A DNA stretch of 37,508 nucleotides from Legionellaceae bacterium (GCA_030696465.1 JAUYSE010000011.1:1-37508), one strand, 5' to 3'. Positions 15,296 to 23,579 are shown, counted from the first letter of the stretch. The notes: a model not told the origin generated them from the sequence alone. Program-made: numbers and translations.

Positions 15296-16665
15296 GCGGT
15301 TTCTCTCTTGGTTAACATAGCCGCTATTTTTCGGATATATTTTTCTATATCCGCCTCTGTGCGTTTCTCTGTCGCACAGACCAACAAACAATTTTTTAAT
15401 TCAGGATAAAAATTACCTAATGGCAATCCAGCAAGTATCCCTTCCTTCAATAAAGAAGTAAAAATTGGTTCTAAAGGCTCAGCAAAATGTAATACCGCCT
15501 CATGAAAAAACGGACTATCAAACTTCTGGGTTACCCCAGGTAAGGCCGTTAACTGTTCAACCAAACTCAAGGTATTACGATGAGAGCCCTGCGCTACTGC
15601 TAACATCCCTTCTGCACCCATCATACTCATATAAATAGTGGCTGCAGTTACTAATAAACCTTGGTTTGTACAGATATTTGAAGTCGCTTTACTACGGCGT
15701 ATATGTTGTTCACGCGCTTGCAACGTTAAAGTAAACCCCGGATTTCCAAGTGCATCGACCGTACGACCGATAATGCGACCGGGCATTTGACGCACATGCT
15801 CCATACGGGCACTTAAAAATCCCATATAAGGACCTCCAGACGCCATTGGAATACCCAATGGTTGCCCTTCCCCGCACACAATATCTACGCCCGTACCGCC
15901 CCATACACCAGGAGGATTTAACCAGGCAAGGGACATAGGGTTCACACAAGCAATCGTATATATTTGATGCTTTTTAGCCCACTCAACCACTTCATCGACG
16001 GGCTCTAGAACCCCAAAAAAGTTAGGATGCATCAAAATAATAGCGGCAATATTTTCTTGATTTTGGGTCGGTAAATCACCCAATGATATCTGCCCTGTGG
16101 CAGCATCATAGGGTAGAGTAGATAAAACAATATTTTGTTGAGAAACGATGGTATCCAAAACTTTTCGATAGAGTGGATGCAAGGTTTTGGGCACTAGAAT
16201 GGTTCTTCGAGCATCCGATTTTTGTAAGCGTACCGCCATAAATACGGCTTCTGCTAAAGCTGAGGCGCCATCATACAGCGATGCATTGGCGACATCCATC
16301 CCAGTCAGCTCCGCTATCATGGTTTGAAACTCATACAATAACTGTAATGTCCCCTGGCTGGCTTCCGCCTGATAAGGCGTGTACGCGGTTAAATATTCCC
16401 CACGACCCACAATATCCCACACTGCTGCAGGAATATGATGGTCATACGCCCCCGCTCCCAAAAAGCAGGTTGGAGTTGCAACTTCGCTCGCCAAACCCTC
16501 CACATGCTGCAGCAATTTCATTTCGTTCATCCCTTCAGGGATATTCGTAAAAGGCTTTGCACGCAAAGCAGCAGGGATTTCATCAAATAATGCTTCAACC
16601 GAAGCGACACCCATAGAGGCCAACATAGATTCTATATCAGCAGAGGTATGAGGAATAAACGGCAT
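15277..16665 (-). CDS. gcvPA: glycine dehydrogenase (decarboxylating), subunit 1
   Basis: N-terminal half of the split P-protein, forming the heterotetramer with GcvPB. The 462-residue product starts MPFIPHTSADIESMLASMGVASVEALFDEIPAALR. It has FLGAGAYDHHIPAAVWDIVGRGEYLTAYTPYQAEASQGTLQLLYEFQTMIAELTGMDVANASLYDGASALAEA, a hallmark of this subunit, followed by VVEWAKKHQIY and GPYMGFLSAR. It lacks the PLP lysine, as expected for subunit 1. The start at 16665 has an ideal AGGAGGG six bases upstream and follows the gcvH stop by two bases; the longer frame to 16761 would run through gcvH. Confidence 0.96.
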   Translation of the reverse strand: MPFIPHTSADIESMLASMGVASVEALFDEIPAALRAKPFTNIPEGMNEMKLLQHVEGLASEVATPTCFLGAGAYDHHIPAAVWDIVGRGEYLTAYTPYQAEASQGTLQLLYEFQTMIAELTGMDVANASLYDGASALAEAVFMAVRLQKSDARRTILVPKTLHPLYRKVLDTIVSQQNIVLSTLPYDAATGQISLGDLPTQNQENIAAIILMHPNFFGVLEPVDEVVEWAKKHQIYTIACVNPMSLAWLNPPGVWGGTGVDIVCGEGQPLGIPMASGGPYMGFLSARMEHVRQMPGRIIGRTVDALGNPGFTLTLQAREQHIRRSKATSNICTNQGLLVTAATIYMSMMGAEGMLAVAQGSHRNTLSLVEQLTALPGVTQKFDSPFFHEAVLHFAEPLEPIFTSLLKEGILAGLPLGNFYPELKNCLLVCATEKRTEADIEKYIRKIAAMLTKRETACSLSK

Positions 16666-16667
16666 AT

Positions 16668-17045
16668 CTAACCCTCCTGAGAGATTAAATCCTTGTATTC
16701 TGAGTCTGAAAGCAATGTTTCTAGCTCTGTAGGGCGAGAAATAGCTAATCGTACGAGCCAACCTCGCTCTTCTGGTGATTCATTCACCAAGCCAGGATTT
16801 GCCTGTATTTCTGTATTCACTGCAACCACCGTTCCACTCACCGGGGCATAAAAATCAGCGGCCGCTTTTACAGATTCGAGTACGCCCATTTCTTGACCTG
16901 CATTCCAGGAAGAACCTATTTCTGGTAGTTCCACAAACACTAAATCACCCAGCAAAGACTGCGCATGCTCGCTAATACCTATGGCATAATTTGCGTCTTC
17001 TGCTTCTACCCATTCATGCGTTTTTGTAAATTTTTTTGATGTCAT
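16668..17045 (-). CDS. gcvH: glycine cleavage system H protein
   Basis: Lipoyl carrier that shuttles the aminomethyl intermediate between P-, T- and L-proteins. 125 residues: KFTKTHEWVEAEDANYAIGISEHAQSLLGDLVFVELPEIG, then GVLESVKAAADFYAPVSGTVVAVN, in which Lys60 is the lipoylation site, and NPGLVNESPEERGWLVRL. Length and motifs are fully typical. AAGGAT precedes the start at 17045. The gap to gcvT is four bases and to gcvPA two bases, so translation is tightly coupled. Confidence 0.97.
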   Translation of the reverse strand: MTSKKFTKTHEWVEAEDANYAIGISEHAQSLLGDLVFVELPEIGSSWNAGQEMGVLESVKAAADFYAPVSGTVVAVNTEIQANPGLVNESPEERGWLVRLAISRPTELETLLSDSEYKDLISQEG

Positions 17046-17049
17046 GTTA

Positions 17050-18123
17050 TTATCCTTTTTTTAAAAAGCGCGGAGGAACTATTTTGGCAGGTAAACGTTT
17101 TCCACGAATATCCACCGTCACCTGAGAAGAAACTTCTGATGCAATCCGTGCCAAAGCGATAGAGTCTCCTCGCGTTGGGGAATAAGTGCCACTCGTAATC
17201 ACTCCGATCTCTTGACCTTGATGCCAGACAGTCTGTCCGTGACGCATCACCCCTTTTTCTTCTAAAACTAAACCTACCATTTTTTGTTGTGGCCCTTGTG
17301 CTTTTTGACTTAATAAGGCCCCTTTTCCAATAAAATCACGATCGGCCTGATCCAGCATGACGGTCCAAGCCAAACCAGATTCTAAGGGTGTGGTGGTTTC
17401 ATCCATATCTTGGCCGGATAATAAAAATCCCGCCTCTAAACGCAGGGTATCACGTGCACCTAAACCACAAGGCTGAACGCCGGCGGCTAGCAGCGCATCC
17501 CAAAATAAACGCACGTCTTCTTTAGGTATTAAAATTTCTAATCCATCTTCGCCAGTATATCCAGTTCGCGCAAAAAACCAATCTTGTACTTCTACGCATT
17601 CAAAACGACGCAAGGTAGAAACCGCATCCCACTGTGCTGGTGCTAATACTTGACTTAATTTTTCAAATGCCTCTGGACCTTGTACGGCTAAAATTGCTAA
17701 ATCATTGCGTTCTTGTAAACCCAGCGAAAATCCTTCGCTTTTTGCGTGAATCCATTCTAAATCACGCTTTCGCTTTCCAGCGTTTAAAATGACTCGATAT
17801 TGATCAGGACTACGCTGATAAACAATCAGATCATCAATAATGCCGCCATTCTCATTACACATACAGCTGTACAGTGCGCCACCAGTCACAGGGATTTTAT
17901 CTATATCATTGGTTAATAGTTTACGTAAAAAATGACGGCCACCTGCACCGAGAATATCTAAAATAAGCATATGAGAAACATCAAAAACAGCGGCGTGTTG
18001 ACGTACAACATGGTGCTCATGAAGCTGAGATCCATAATGTAATGGCATTTCCCAACCATAAAAATTTACCATGTGGGCGCCTGCGGCAATATGTGCATCA
18101 TATAGTGGGGTTTTTTGTGTCAT
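17050..18123 (-). CDS. gcvT: aminomethyltransferase (glycine cleavage T protein)
   Basis: Transfers the methylene group from H-protein-bound aminomethyl to tetrahydrofolate and releases ammonia. The 357 residues show TPLYDAHIAAGAHMVNFYGWEMPLHYGSQLHEHHVVRQHAAVFDVSHM, GALYSCMCNENGGIIDDLIVYQ (with the catalytic Asp of the family), FARTGYTGEDGLEILIP and GLGARDTLRLEAGFLLSGQDMDETTTPLESGL. The C-terminal barrel ends TSGTYSPTRGDSIALA. AAGGAT sits before the start at 18123. It is first in gcvT-gcvH-gcvPA-yciI-gcvPB. Its upstream region is filled by a 101-base inverted-repeat element; no glycine riboswitch signature is seen. Confidence 0.96.
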   Translation of the reverse strand: MTQKTPLYDAHIAAGAHMVNFYGWEMPLHYGSQLHEHHVVRQHAAVFDVSHMLILDILGAGGRHFLRKLLTNDIDKIPVTGGALYSCMCNENGGIIDDLIVYQRSPDQYRVILNAGKRKRDLEWIHAKSEGFSLGLQERNDLAILAVQGPEAFEKLSQVLAPAQWDAVSTLRRFECVEVQDWFFARTGYTGEDGLEILIPKEDVRLFWDALLAAGVQPCGLGARDTLRLEAGFLLSGQDMDETTTPLESGLAWTVMLDQADRDFIGKGALLSQKAQGPQQKMVGLVLEEKGVMRHGQTVWHQGQEIGVITSGTYSPTRGDSIALARIASEVSSQVTVDIRGKRLPAKIVPPRFLKKG

Positions 18124-18154
18124 ACCAACATCCTTTTGTTATTGTATCCTCTTC

Positions 18155-18255
18155 GCACTTGAATTTTCGGCGTTGTTGTCCGTTCACCATCGGTCATGGA
18201 CCACAAGTACACTCCCTCGGCTCGTTCATGGATGCCTAGCCGAAAATTCAATTGC
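18155..18255. repeat. 101-bp inverted-repeat element, copy A
   Basis: GCACTTGAATTTTCGGC (18155-18171) pairs with GCCGAAAATTCAATTGC (18239-18255), with one mismatch in 17. Inner complementary CCAT/ATGG and GGTC/GACC segments would allow further folding. The left end, together with the preceding CTCTTC, recurs at the right edge of the window (37485 onward). Both copies lie upstream of minus-strand genes (gcvT and malic enzyme) in the same orientation. No coding frame is convincing. It fills most of the gap between the aldolase gene and gcvT. Confidence 0.65.
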
Positions 18256-18293
18256 TGTGAGTATTATTACTCCGCAGCAAGAAATGCTTTCGA

Positions 18294-19025
18294 TTATACG
18301 CGCTCTTTTTCCTGAATCAAGCGGTTCTGTCTCTTCAATAATCGGCCCCATGCTTCCCAATCTCGGGCGCCTAATTGTGCTTCAAAACTCAATAAATCAG
18401 CGACCGCTTGCTCGCATATATCTGCCGAAGGAGTCACCAAGGGTTGCTGCATAGCAAGCGCCATACATTGCGTTTTACATGCCATTTGTAGATGATAGGT
18501 ATAAAACATCGCTTCTTGGATAGTTCGTCCCCCAAGAATGGCACCATGATTGCGTAAAAGCAGTGTATATCCTTGCTGAAAATCTTGAATGAGTGCCTTC
18601 CCGGCGTCCCAATCTAAAGTAAGCGAGTGATAGCCATGATAAGCAACTTGATTATAAAAATGGAGAGCCCACTGGCTAATCGGCAATAAACCGGCTTCCA
18701 TCGCCGATACTGCGACTATTTCTGGGGTGTGGATGTGAAATAATGCTTGAATATCTGGACGAGCAGTATATAAAGAACTGTGTATCACATAACCCGTTCG
18801 ATTATATTGATACTCTTCACCCTCTAAAATATCCCCTTGTAAGCTAATCTTCATTAATGTATCCGCTTGGGTTTCTTCAAACCGCAAGCCGAAAGGATAA
18901 ATATAGAAGGCATCTTGTGTGCTCGCTCGCACAGAAAGATGTGTGTAAGTATGATCATCCAAGCCTAAATACGCTAAGGTATGATAGGCTTGCGTCAATT
19001 GTTGCTTTAGAGATGTGCAGTTCAT
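18294..19025 (-). CDS. class II aldolase/adducin family protein
   Basis: A 243-residue zinc-type aldolase-fold protein. It begins LKQQLTQAYHTLAYLGLDDHTYTHLSVRA. The middle has ALFHIHTPEIVAVSAMEAGLLP, in which HIH would be metal ligands, and later LLLRNHGAILGGRTIQEAMFYTYHLQMACKTQ, in which NHG supplies the third His and the final helix is typical of the family. The fold is shared by fuculose-phosphate aldolase, ribulose-phosphate epimerase and adducin-head proteins. Nothing in the sequence or neighbourhood identifies the substrate. AAGGGG lies before the start at 19025. The 48-base gap from the TauE/SafE gene suggests joint transcription. Confidence 0.9.
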   Translation of the reverse strand: MNCTSLKQQLTQAYHTLAYLGLDDHTYTHLSVRASTQDAFYIYPFGLRFEETQADTLMKISLQGDILEGEEYQYNRTGYVIHSSLYTARPDIQALFHIHTPEIVAVSAMEAGLLPISQWALHFYNQVAYHGYHSLTLDWDAGKALIQDFQQGYTLLLRNHGAILGGRTIQEAMFYTYHLQMACKTQCMALAMQQPLVTPSADICEQAVADLLSFEAQLGARDWEAWGRLLKRQNRLIQEKERV

Positions 19026-19073
19026 GGTGAACCCCTTTGTATCACGGGGCTGCTATACTACTCGCAGTATAAC

Positions 19074-19976
19074 TTATGAAAGTTCCAGCAAACGGTCGTC
19101 TAAGCGATCCGTATTACGCTGCTCTTTCACATAAGCCCGACCAATGGAGACCACATTATACACCAATATCGCCAGCAGCAAAGTACGTAATGCATGCTCA
19201 CTTAATTCATTAAATATAGGTAAGGCAAAAAATACGCCTAGACAACCCGCAACACTTAAAATCATGGTTTTCTTTAAAGGAATTTTCTGCTCTTTCAAAA
19301 ACACTAAGGTCGTTAAGGGTTGTTGCATTGCACCGGCAATAGTCATAATGGGAAAAGCTACTTCAGGAGACACACCCAGTAAAAATAACACGCTTTGAAT
19401 CATGACGAATAAACCAACACCGACGGAAGTCAGGGCTCCACACAACATCATACCCAAGAAGCCGACTCCTAAGCGCCATCCGTCTAGAGAGGTCGCCTCA
19501 CCCGCGATAGGAAACCAATTCATTTGATACCCTATTAACAACATCACGAGAACAGAAAAGCACATCAACATGACTAAGCGAATATGTTGTTTTTCAGTGT
19601 AACTCACAACTTTTCCACCACAAACACCGCCGATACAAGTGCCTAAAACCAAAACCAATAAGGTCTTAACATCTACATCGACAAACTGCATGAAAAAAAT
19701 AGCTTCGATAATGCCAGGTACTACCTGCGCGCCATTCACTACCGCGGGAAGCTCTTCATCCGAAAACGTACCAAACATTTTAGCCAGCGCCACATTTACG
19801 GCAAAACTACCGACACCAAAGGTATCTGCCATAAACGCAATGATGCCACTGATGGTTAACTGGATATACTCCCGTGTAGATACCTGCACTGGCGCTTGCT
19901 TTCGCATTGCACAGATCATGCCTACAACACAAAAAATGCTTAAGAAGAGTATTATTCCGGCTAAAATCATCATCAT
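19074..19976 (-). CDS. TauE/SafE family sulfite/organosulfur-type membrane permease
   Basis: A 300-residue integral membrane protein with about eight hydrophobic segments. Internal repeats of the TauE/SafE type are visible: ISGIIAFMADTFGVGSFAVNVALAKMFGT in the first half and GVGFLGMMLCGALTSVGVGLFVMIQSVLFLLGVSPEVAFPIMTIAGAMQQP in the second. Members export sulfite, sulfoacetate or other anions, or have unknown cargo. I moved the start to 19976 (MMMILAGI), because AAGGA lies seven bases before it; an upstream ATG at 20009 has no ribosome-binding site. It is next to a class II aldolase of unknown substrate, so a joint export/catabolic role is possible but unproven. Confidence 0.87.
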   Translation of the reverse strand: MMMILAGIILFLSIFCVVGMICAMRKQAPVQVSTREYIQLTISGIIAFMADTFGVGSFAVNVALAKMFGTFSDEELPAVVNGAQVVPGIIEAIFFMQFVDVDVKTLLVLVLGTCIGGVCGGKVVSYTEKQHIRLVMLMCFSVLVMLLIGYQMNWFPIAGEATSLDGWRLGVGFLGMMLCGALTSVGVGLFVMIQSVLFLLGVSPEVAFPIMTIAGAMQQPLTTLVFLKEQKIPLKKTMILSVAGCLGVFFALPIFNELSEHALRTLLLAILVYNVVSIGRAYVKEQRNTDRLDDRLLELS

Positions 19977-20260
19977 GCAGACATCCTTAGTTTTGAGGTA
20001 GGACTTCATTAGTCAAGTTTTGGCTCAAAAAAGAACAATATGAGCTTTTCTGAGTGCATTATACCAAACTCCCCAGAATATGGAAGCTTTATTTTTAAAC
20101 AATGTGTGCTTTTGTGGGTTTTACGCAAAGGGCGATAGTATTATCTTTTTTTCGCCAAAAAATCAAGTACTTTAAAATATACGATTTGATGCAAGTAGAA
20201 GAAACTCTCCAAAAATGATATGCTTACTTCTCTGTTTGTAAACCACTACGGTAATCGATT
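19977..20260. other. intergenic region between divergent tauE-like and tlpA-like genes
   Basis: This A+T-rich gap must hold the promoters of both divergent genes. The only structure I see is a weak GGCGA/TCGCC stem near 20131-20156. A 31-codon frame starting at 20080 has no Shine-Dalgarno and no recognisable content, so it is not called. No RNA gene is visible. Confidence 0.4.
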
Positions 20261-20713
20261 ATGCAGCGCAGTATCCTTGCTCTCAGTATATTTTTCAGCG
20301 TATTTTTTGCAAATCCGCTATTAGCCGCCCCCAATCTACAACCGCTCATTGGCAAAACAGTCCCATTACAAGCATTACACGGAAAATGGGTATTTATTAA
20401 TTATTGGGCAAATTGGTGTCACCCTTGCCTAGAAGAAATCCCTGCCTTAAATGCTTTCTACAAAAAAAATAAAAACAAAGTCGCACTCTATGCCTTACAC
20501 TGGGATCCATTACCTCCGGCGGATCTCGCTGCCCTTGTACATCAATACGGCTTAACATACCCTAGCTTAAAAACTGACCCTGGACCTGCACTGGGGATAG
20601 AAGAACTACAAGGTGTACCTGCTACTATTGTACTCACGCCCCAAGGGAAACTAAAAACTATTCTTTATGGTGCGCAAACACTGGCAAGTCTTGAGGAAGA
20701 ATTGAGTTCATAA
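20261..20713 (+). CDS. periplasmic thioredoxin-like protein (TlpA/ResA type)
   Basis: 150 residues. The signal peptide is MQRSILALSIFFSVFFANPLLAA, followed by a thioredoxin fold: GKWVFINYWANWCHPCLEEIPALNAFY with the active-site C53-H-P-C56, YALHWDPLPPADLAALVHQYGLTYPSLKTDP, and the cis-proline loop LQGVPATIVLTPQGKL. WCHPC and the inserted helix after the second strand are typical of TlpA-like thiol reductases or disulfide carriers acting in cytochrome c maturation or periplasmic redox control. It stands alone, with no ccm or dsb gene beside it, so its partner is unknown. Confidence 0.88.
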   Translation: MQRSILALSIFFSVFFANPLLAAPNLQPLIGKTVPLQALHGKWVFINYWANWCHPCLEEIPALNAFYKKNKNKVALYALHWDPLPPADLAALVHQYGLTYPSLKTDPGPALGIEELQGVPATIVLTPQGKLKTILYGAQTLASLEEELSS

Positions 20714-20723
20714 CGTCTGATGA

Positions 20724-20858
20724 TTACCAGACTGCTAACGAAAAATTTTTCAAAATCAACTGATCTTTCGTCACTAATGGAATATTTAAAATACTAGTTG
20801 CAGCAACCATAACGCGATCAACAGGATCGCGTGTCCATGAAATATCTATTGCTTTCAT
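20724..20858 (-). pseudogene. C-terminal remnant of a PIN-domain (VapC-type) toxin
   Basis: The minus strand carries a 44-codon frame, MKAIDISWTRDPVDRVMVAATSILN followed by IPLVTKDQLILKNFSLAVW and a stop. ISWTRDPxDR(V/L)xVAxA...xxPLVTKDxxI is the C-terminal half of VapC-like PIN ribonucleases, including a late acidic residue of the active site (D in TRDPxDR) and the TKD motif. Full proteins are ~125 residues. An in-frame stop three codons upstream and lack of the N-terminal LLDTH region in any frame show that only a fragment survives. No VapB-type antitoxin is recognisable beside it. Confidence 0.65.
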
Positions 20859-21014
20859 TGTGCTTTATTCACTCCTGTTACGGAGTGAGGACCAAGTGCA
20901 ATTTTAGGGCATTAAGCTGAATCTTCTACACAAGTCCTTAAAGAATCCACTATAAACTATGTATTTTGGATTTTTTAGTTGTCTTTCTGTTTTGCTCTAA
21001 AATTAAAAAAGACC

Positions 21015-21160
21015 CGTCATCCCGAGCCAGTTTGAATTAAGTTAAATTCTCTGAAAATTCCGCGAGGGATCCCTTGCTGCTGGGATCGATCTGTCTGCAG
21101 GAGATTTCTCGCAGAATTCTCTGTGGTTCTTTTCTGTATTAAAACTGGCTCGAAATGACG
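21015..21160. repeat. 146-bp intergenic inverted-repeat element
   Basis: CGTCATCCCGAGCCAGTTT (21015-21033) pairs with AAACTGGCTCGAAATGACG (21142-21160), 17 of 19 positions. Related short blocks (AATTCTCTG/AGAGAATTCTGCGAG and GGGATC on either side of the centre) allow further pairing. Elements with CGTCAT...ATGACG ends and GGGATCCCTCGCGG-like interiors are common dispersed palindromes in bacterial genomes. Only one copy is visible in this window. Confidence 0.6.
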
Positions 21161-21357
21161 TGCTATTTTATTATCTGCTCAGGATATAGATGTGACCAAG
21201 AGACAGGGGCATTAAGGCCTGCTAAGGCTCGCGCGCTCGCCAAGCAGCCCTAAATCCCAGGACGACACATCCATCCATCCATTCATTCATGCGCGCTACT
21301 CACCTCACGTGTCACACAGAAGTTCAGTGGGATTTCTTGTTAAATACACTGAAGGTT

Positions 21358-21480
21358 GCAGAAGGAATGAAGGCGAGAAGCGTCTTTAAAAAACGTCAAA
21401 AAACAGGACGTTTTTTGCGAGCAGCCAGGGATGGCATATAGCGTTTTTTTAAAGACGCTTCTCGCCTTTATTACTTCTAC
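21358..21480. repeat. long hairpin with alternative pairing
   Basis: The left arm 21370-21395 and right arm 21442-21468 are complementary over ~26 bases with one extra T (AAGGCGAGAAGCGTC ... GACGCTTCTCGCCTT). Weaker pairing extends outward to 21358 and 21480. Nested inside, AAAAAACGTC (21388-21397) pairs perfectly with GACGTTTTTT (21407-21416), competing with the outer arm for the same bases. It may be a MITE or a strong bidirectional terminator for uvrB and tlpA-like transcripts. Confidence 0.6.
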
Positions 21481-21500
21481 CTCGATCCAAATTAAAACAT

Positions 21501-21523
21501 AAATTAAAATTAAAATTAAAATT
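21501..21523. repeat. AAATTA tandem run
   Basis: Nearly four successive six-base AAATTA units, in the repeat-rich gap downstream of uvrB. A likely slippage tract; no function seen. Confidence 0.5.
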
Positions 21524-21577
21524 TTCCTGGATTCCGCAGATAAACCGCAGAAAGCAGGCTTCAGTGTATCCGTATCT

Positions 21578-23554
21578 CTAGATCCACTGCTTTTTTAGCC
21601 AAGCAATTTTATCGCGAATCAGTGCCGCTTCTTCAAACTCTAAATTCTGAGCATGCATCCGCATTTGTTTTTCTAAAAGAATCATTTCTTTTTGTGCGGC
21701 CTCCACAGAGTGAATGTTCATACCTTGCGCCGCAACCTCCGTAACAGGAGCATCCTCAGGTACCGCTAATGTCCCCATAATGGGTTTTTCTATTCCTTTC
21801 GGTGTAATGCCATGTAACACGTTATGTGCTTTTTGTCTCTCTCGTCGCCTATCCGTTTCATCCATCGCGCGGCGCATAGAGTTGGTGATAGTAGTGGCGT
21901 ATAAAATCACACGTCCCTGAATATTACGCGCGGCTCGACCTATGGTTTGGATGAGTGAACGCTCTGAACGTAAAAACCCTTCCTTATCAGCATCTAAGAT
22001 GGCAACCAACGCCACTTCGGGCATATCGAGTCCTTCACGTAATAAGTTAATGCCCACTAATACATCGAAAGTGCCTAGGCGCAAATCCCGAATAATTTCC
22101 ATACGTTCAATGGTATCAATATCAGAATGCAAATAACGCACTTTGATTCCATGTTCTGCCAAATAGTCTGTTAAATTTTCCGCCATCTTTTTGGTGAGCG
22201 TGGTTACTAATACACGATAACCTTCGCGCGTGACCAACGTGATTTCCGAGAGTAAATCCTCCACTTGCGTCGTCGCATCTCGTACTGTAATCTCGGGATC
22301 GATCAGCCCCGTCGGACGTATCACTTGCTCTATTAAAGCATCCGTGTGCGCCATTTCATAAGGGCCAGGTGTCGCCGATACATATATCGTTTGTGGAGAA
22401 CGTGCCTCAAACTCATCAAATTGTAAGGGGCGATTATCCAGTGCCGATGGCAAACGAAAGCCATACTCGACTAAAGTTTGTTTGCGCGCTCTATCCCCTT
22501 TATACATCCCCCCAATTTGTGGCACGGTCACATGTGATTCATCCAACACCAACAAAGCATCATCCGGCAAATAATCAAATAACGTCGGCGGTGCCTCACC
22601 GGGAAGACGTCCTGATAGGTAACGGGAATAATTTTCAATCCCGGAGCAATATCCCAACTCCAACAACATTTCTATATCAAAATTAGTGCGTTGCTCTAAA
22701 CGCTGTGCTTCGACTAATTTATTCTGTGCGGTAAACTCTATGAGTCGCGACTCTAACTCTGCTTTAATCGGATCAATAGACGCCAATAAGCGTTCCCGCG
22801 GTGTCACATAATGCGTTTTAGGAAAAACCGTAATACGAGCCAACTTACTCATCATGCGCCCCGTTAAAGGATCAAACCGGCGAATACTGTGGATGGTTTC
22901 ATCAAAAAGTTCTATACGAACCGCTTCTTTTTCTACCTCTGCGGGAAAAATATCAATCGTATCTCCATGCACTCGAAACTGCCCTCGCTCTAACACCAAG
23001 GTAGTTCGTGTGTATTGCATGTCCACCAAACGTTGCAAAATTTCTCGCTGCGGAATACGCTCCCCGAGCACGCACTGCAAAACCATACGTAAATAAGAGT
23101 CTGGATCTCCTAAGCCATAAATAGCAGACACACTGGCAACAATGATTACATCTCGCCGTTCTATCAACGCCTTTGTGGCGGAAAGACGCATCTGCTCAAT
23201 GTGTTCATTGATGGAAGCATCTTTTTCAATAAAAGTATCTGATGCAGGAACATACGCTTCTGGTTGATAATAATCGTAATATGAGACAAAATACTCGACT
23301 GCATTATTGGGGAAAAATGCTTTAAACTCACTGTACAATTGTGCAGCCAAAGTTTTATTAGGTGCCATCACTAACGTTGGGCGATCTATGGTTTGAATAA
23401 CATGCGCGATGGTAAATGTCTTTCCAGACCCCGTCACCCCTAATAATACCTGGCGTGCAAGACCAGCTTGTACCCCATCCACTAAATGTTGGATGGCCCC
23501 TGGCTGATCGCCCGCAGGGCTATACTCTGAACATAACTGAAAGGATGAATTCAT
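21578..23554 (-). CDS. uvrB: excinuclease ABC subunit B
   Basis: Helicase-like damage-verification subunit of nucleotide excision repair. The 658 residues include GVTGSGKT (Walker A, 39-46), SYYDYYQPEAYVP (the beta-hairpin that clamps DNA), DESHVT (DExH-type Walker B), SATPGPYE, VGINLLREGLDMPEVALVAILDADKEGFLRS and QTIGRAARN (motifs V/VI). A UVR coiled-coil lies at the C-terminus (MILLEKQMRMHAQNLEFEEAALIRDKIAWLKKQ). The frame can be extended to 23716, but the extra residues are antisense to the divergent aminotransferase gene. ATG at 23554 has AAGGA close upstream and gives the normal N-terminus (FQLCSEYSPAGDQPGAI). Confidence 0.97.
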   Translation of the reverse strand: MNSSFQLCSEYSPAGDQPGAIQHLVDGVQAGLARQVLLGVTGSGKTFTIAHVIQTIDRPTLVMAPNKTLAAQLYSEFKAFFPNNAVEYFVSYYDYYQPEAYVPASDTFIEKDASINEHIEQMRLSATKALIERRDVIIVASVSAIYGLGDPDSYLRMVLQCVLGERIPQREILQRLVDMQYTRTTLVLERGQFRVHGDTIDIFPAEVEKEAVRIELFDETIHSIRRFDPLTGRMMSKLARITVFPKTHYVTPRERLLASIDPIKAELESRLIEFTAQNKLVEAQRLEQRTNFDIEMLLELGYCSGIENYSRYLSGRLPGEAPPTLFDYLPDDALLVLDESHVTVPQIGGMYKGDRARKQTLVEYGFRLPSALDNRPLQFDEFEARSPQTIYVSATPGPYEMAHTDALIEQVIRPTGLIDPEITVRDATTQVEDLLSEITLVTREGYRVLVTTLTKKMAENLTDYLAEHGIKVRYLHSDIDTIERMEIIRDLRLGTFDVLVGINLLREGLDMPEVALVAILDADKEGFLRSERSLIQTIGRAARNIQGRVILYATTITNSMRRAMDETDRRRERQKAHNVLHGITPKGIEKPIMGTLAVPEDAPVTEVAAQGMNIHSVEAAQKEMILLEKQMRMHAQNLEFEEAALIRDKIAWLKKQWI

Positions 23555-23579
23555 ACATTCCTTATTACAAGAGGCTTCT

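Larger units (their letters stand above)
20870..21577. other. gene-free repeat island before uvrB
   Basis: No credible gene. From left to right: a CACTCC/GGAGTG hairpin (20870-20887), a 146-base inverted repeat (21015-21160), a GC-rich CTGCT/AGCAG hairpin (21219-21247), an ATCC/ATTC microsatellite-like run near 21270-21290, a long hairpin with perfect inner stems (21358-21480), an AAATTA tandem run (21501-21523), and CCGCAGA twice seven to eleven bases apart near 21535. It is the downstream flank of both tlpA-like and uvrB, which converge on it. Confidence 0.6.

Noticed and set aside
18124..18293. Possible glycine riboswitch upstream of gcvT
   Set aside because: The region is occupied by the 101-base inverted-repeat element and no glycine-aptamer core could be seen.
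18042..18454. Plus-strand frames covering the repeat between gcvT and the aldolase gene
   Set aside because: They are antisense to gcvT and the aldolase and run through a non-coding palindromic element.
20080..20175. 31-codon frame in the tauE/tlpA gap
   Set aside because: No ribosome-binding site, no recognisable sequence, and length within chance expectation.
21260..21300. CRISPR-like short repeats (ATCC/ATTC run)
   Set aside because: Four-base microsatellite units without spacers; no direct repeats of CRISPR size and no cas gene anywhere in the window.
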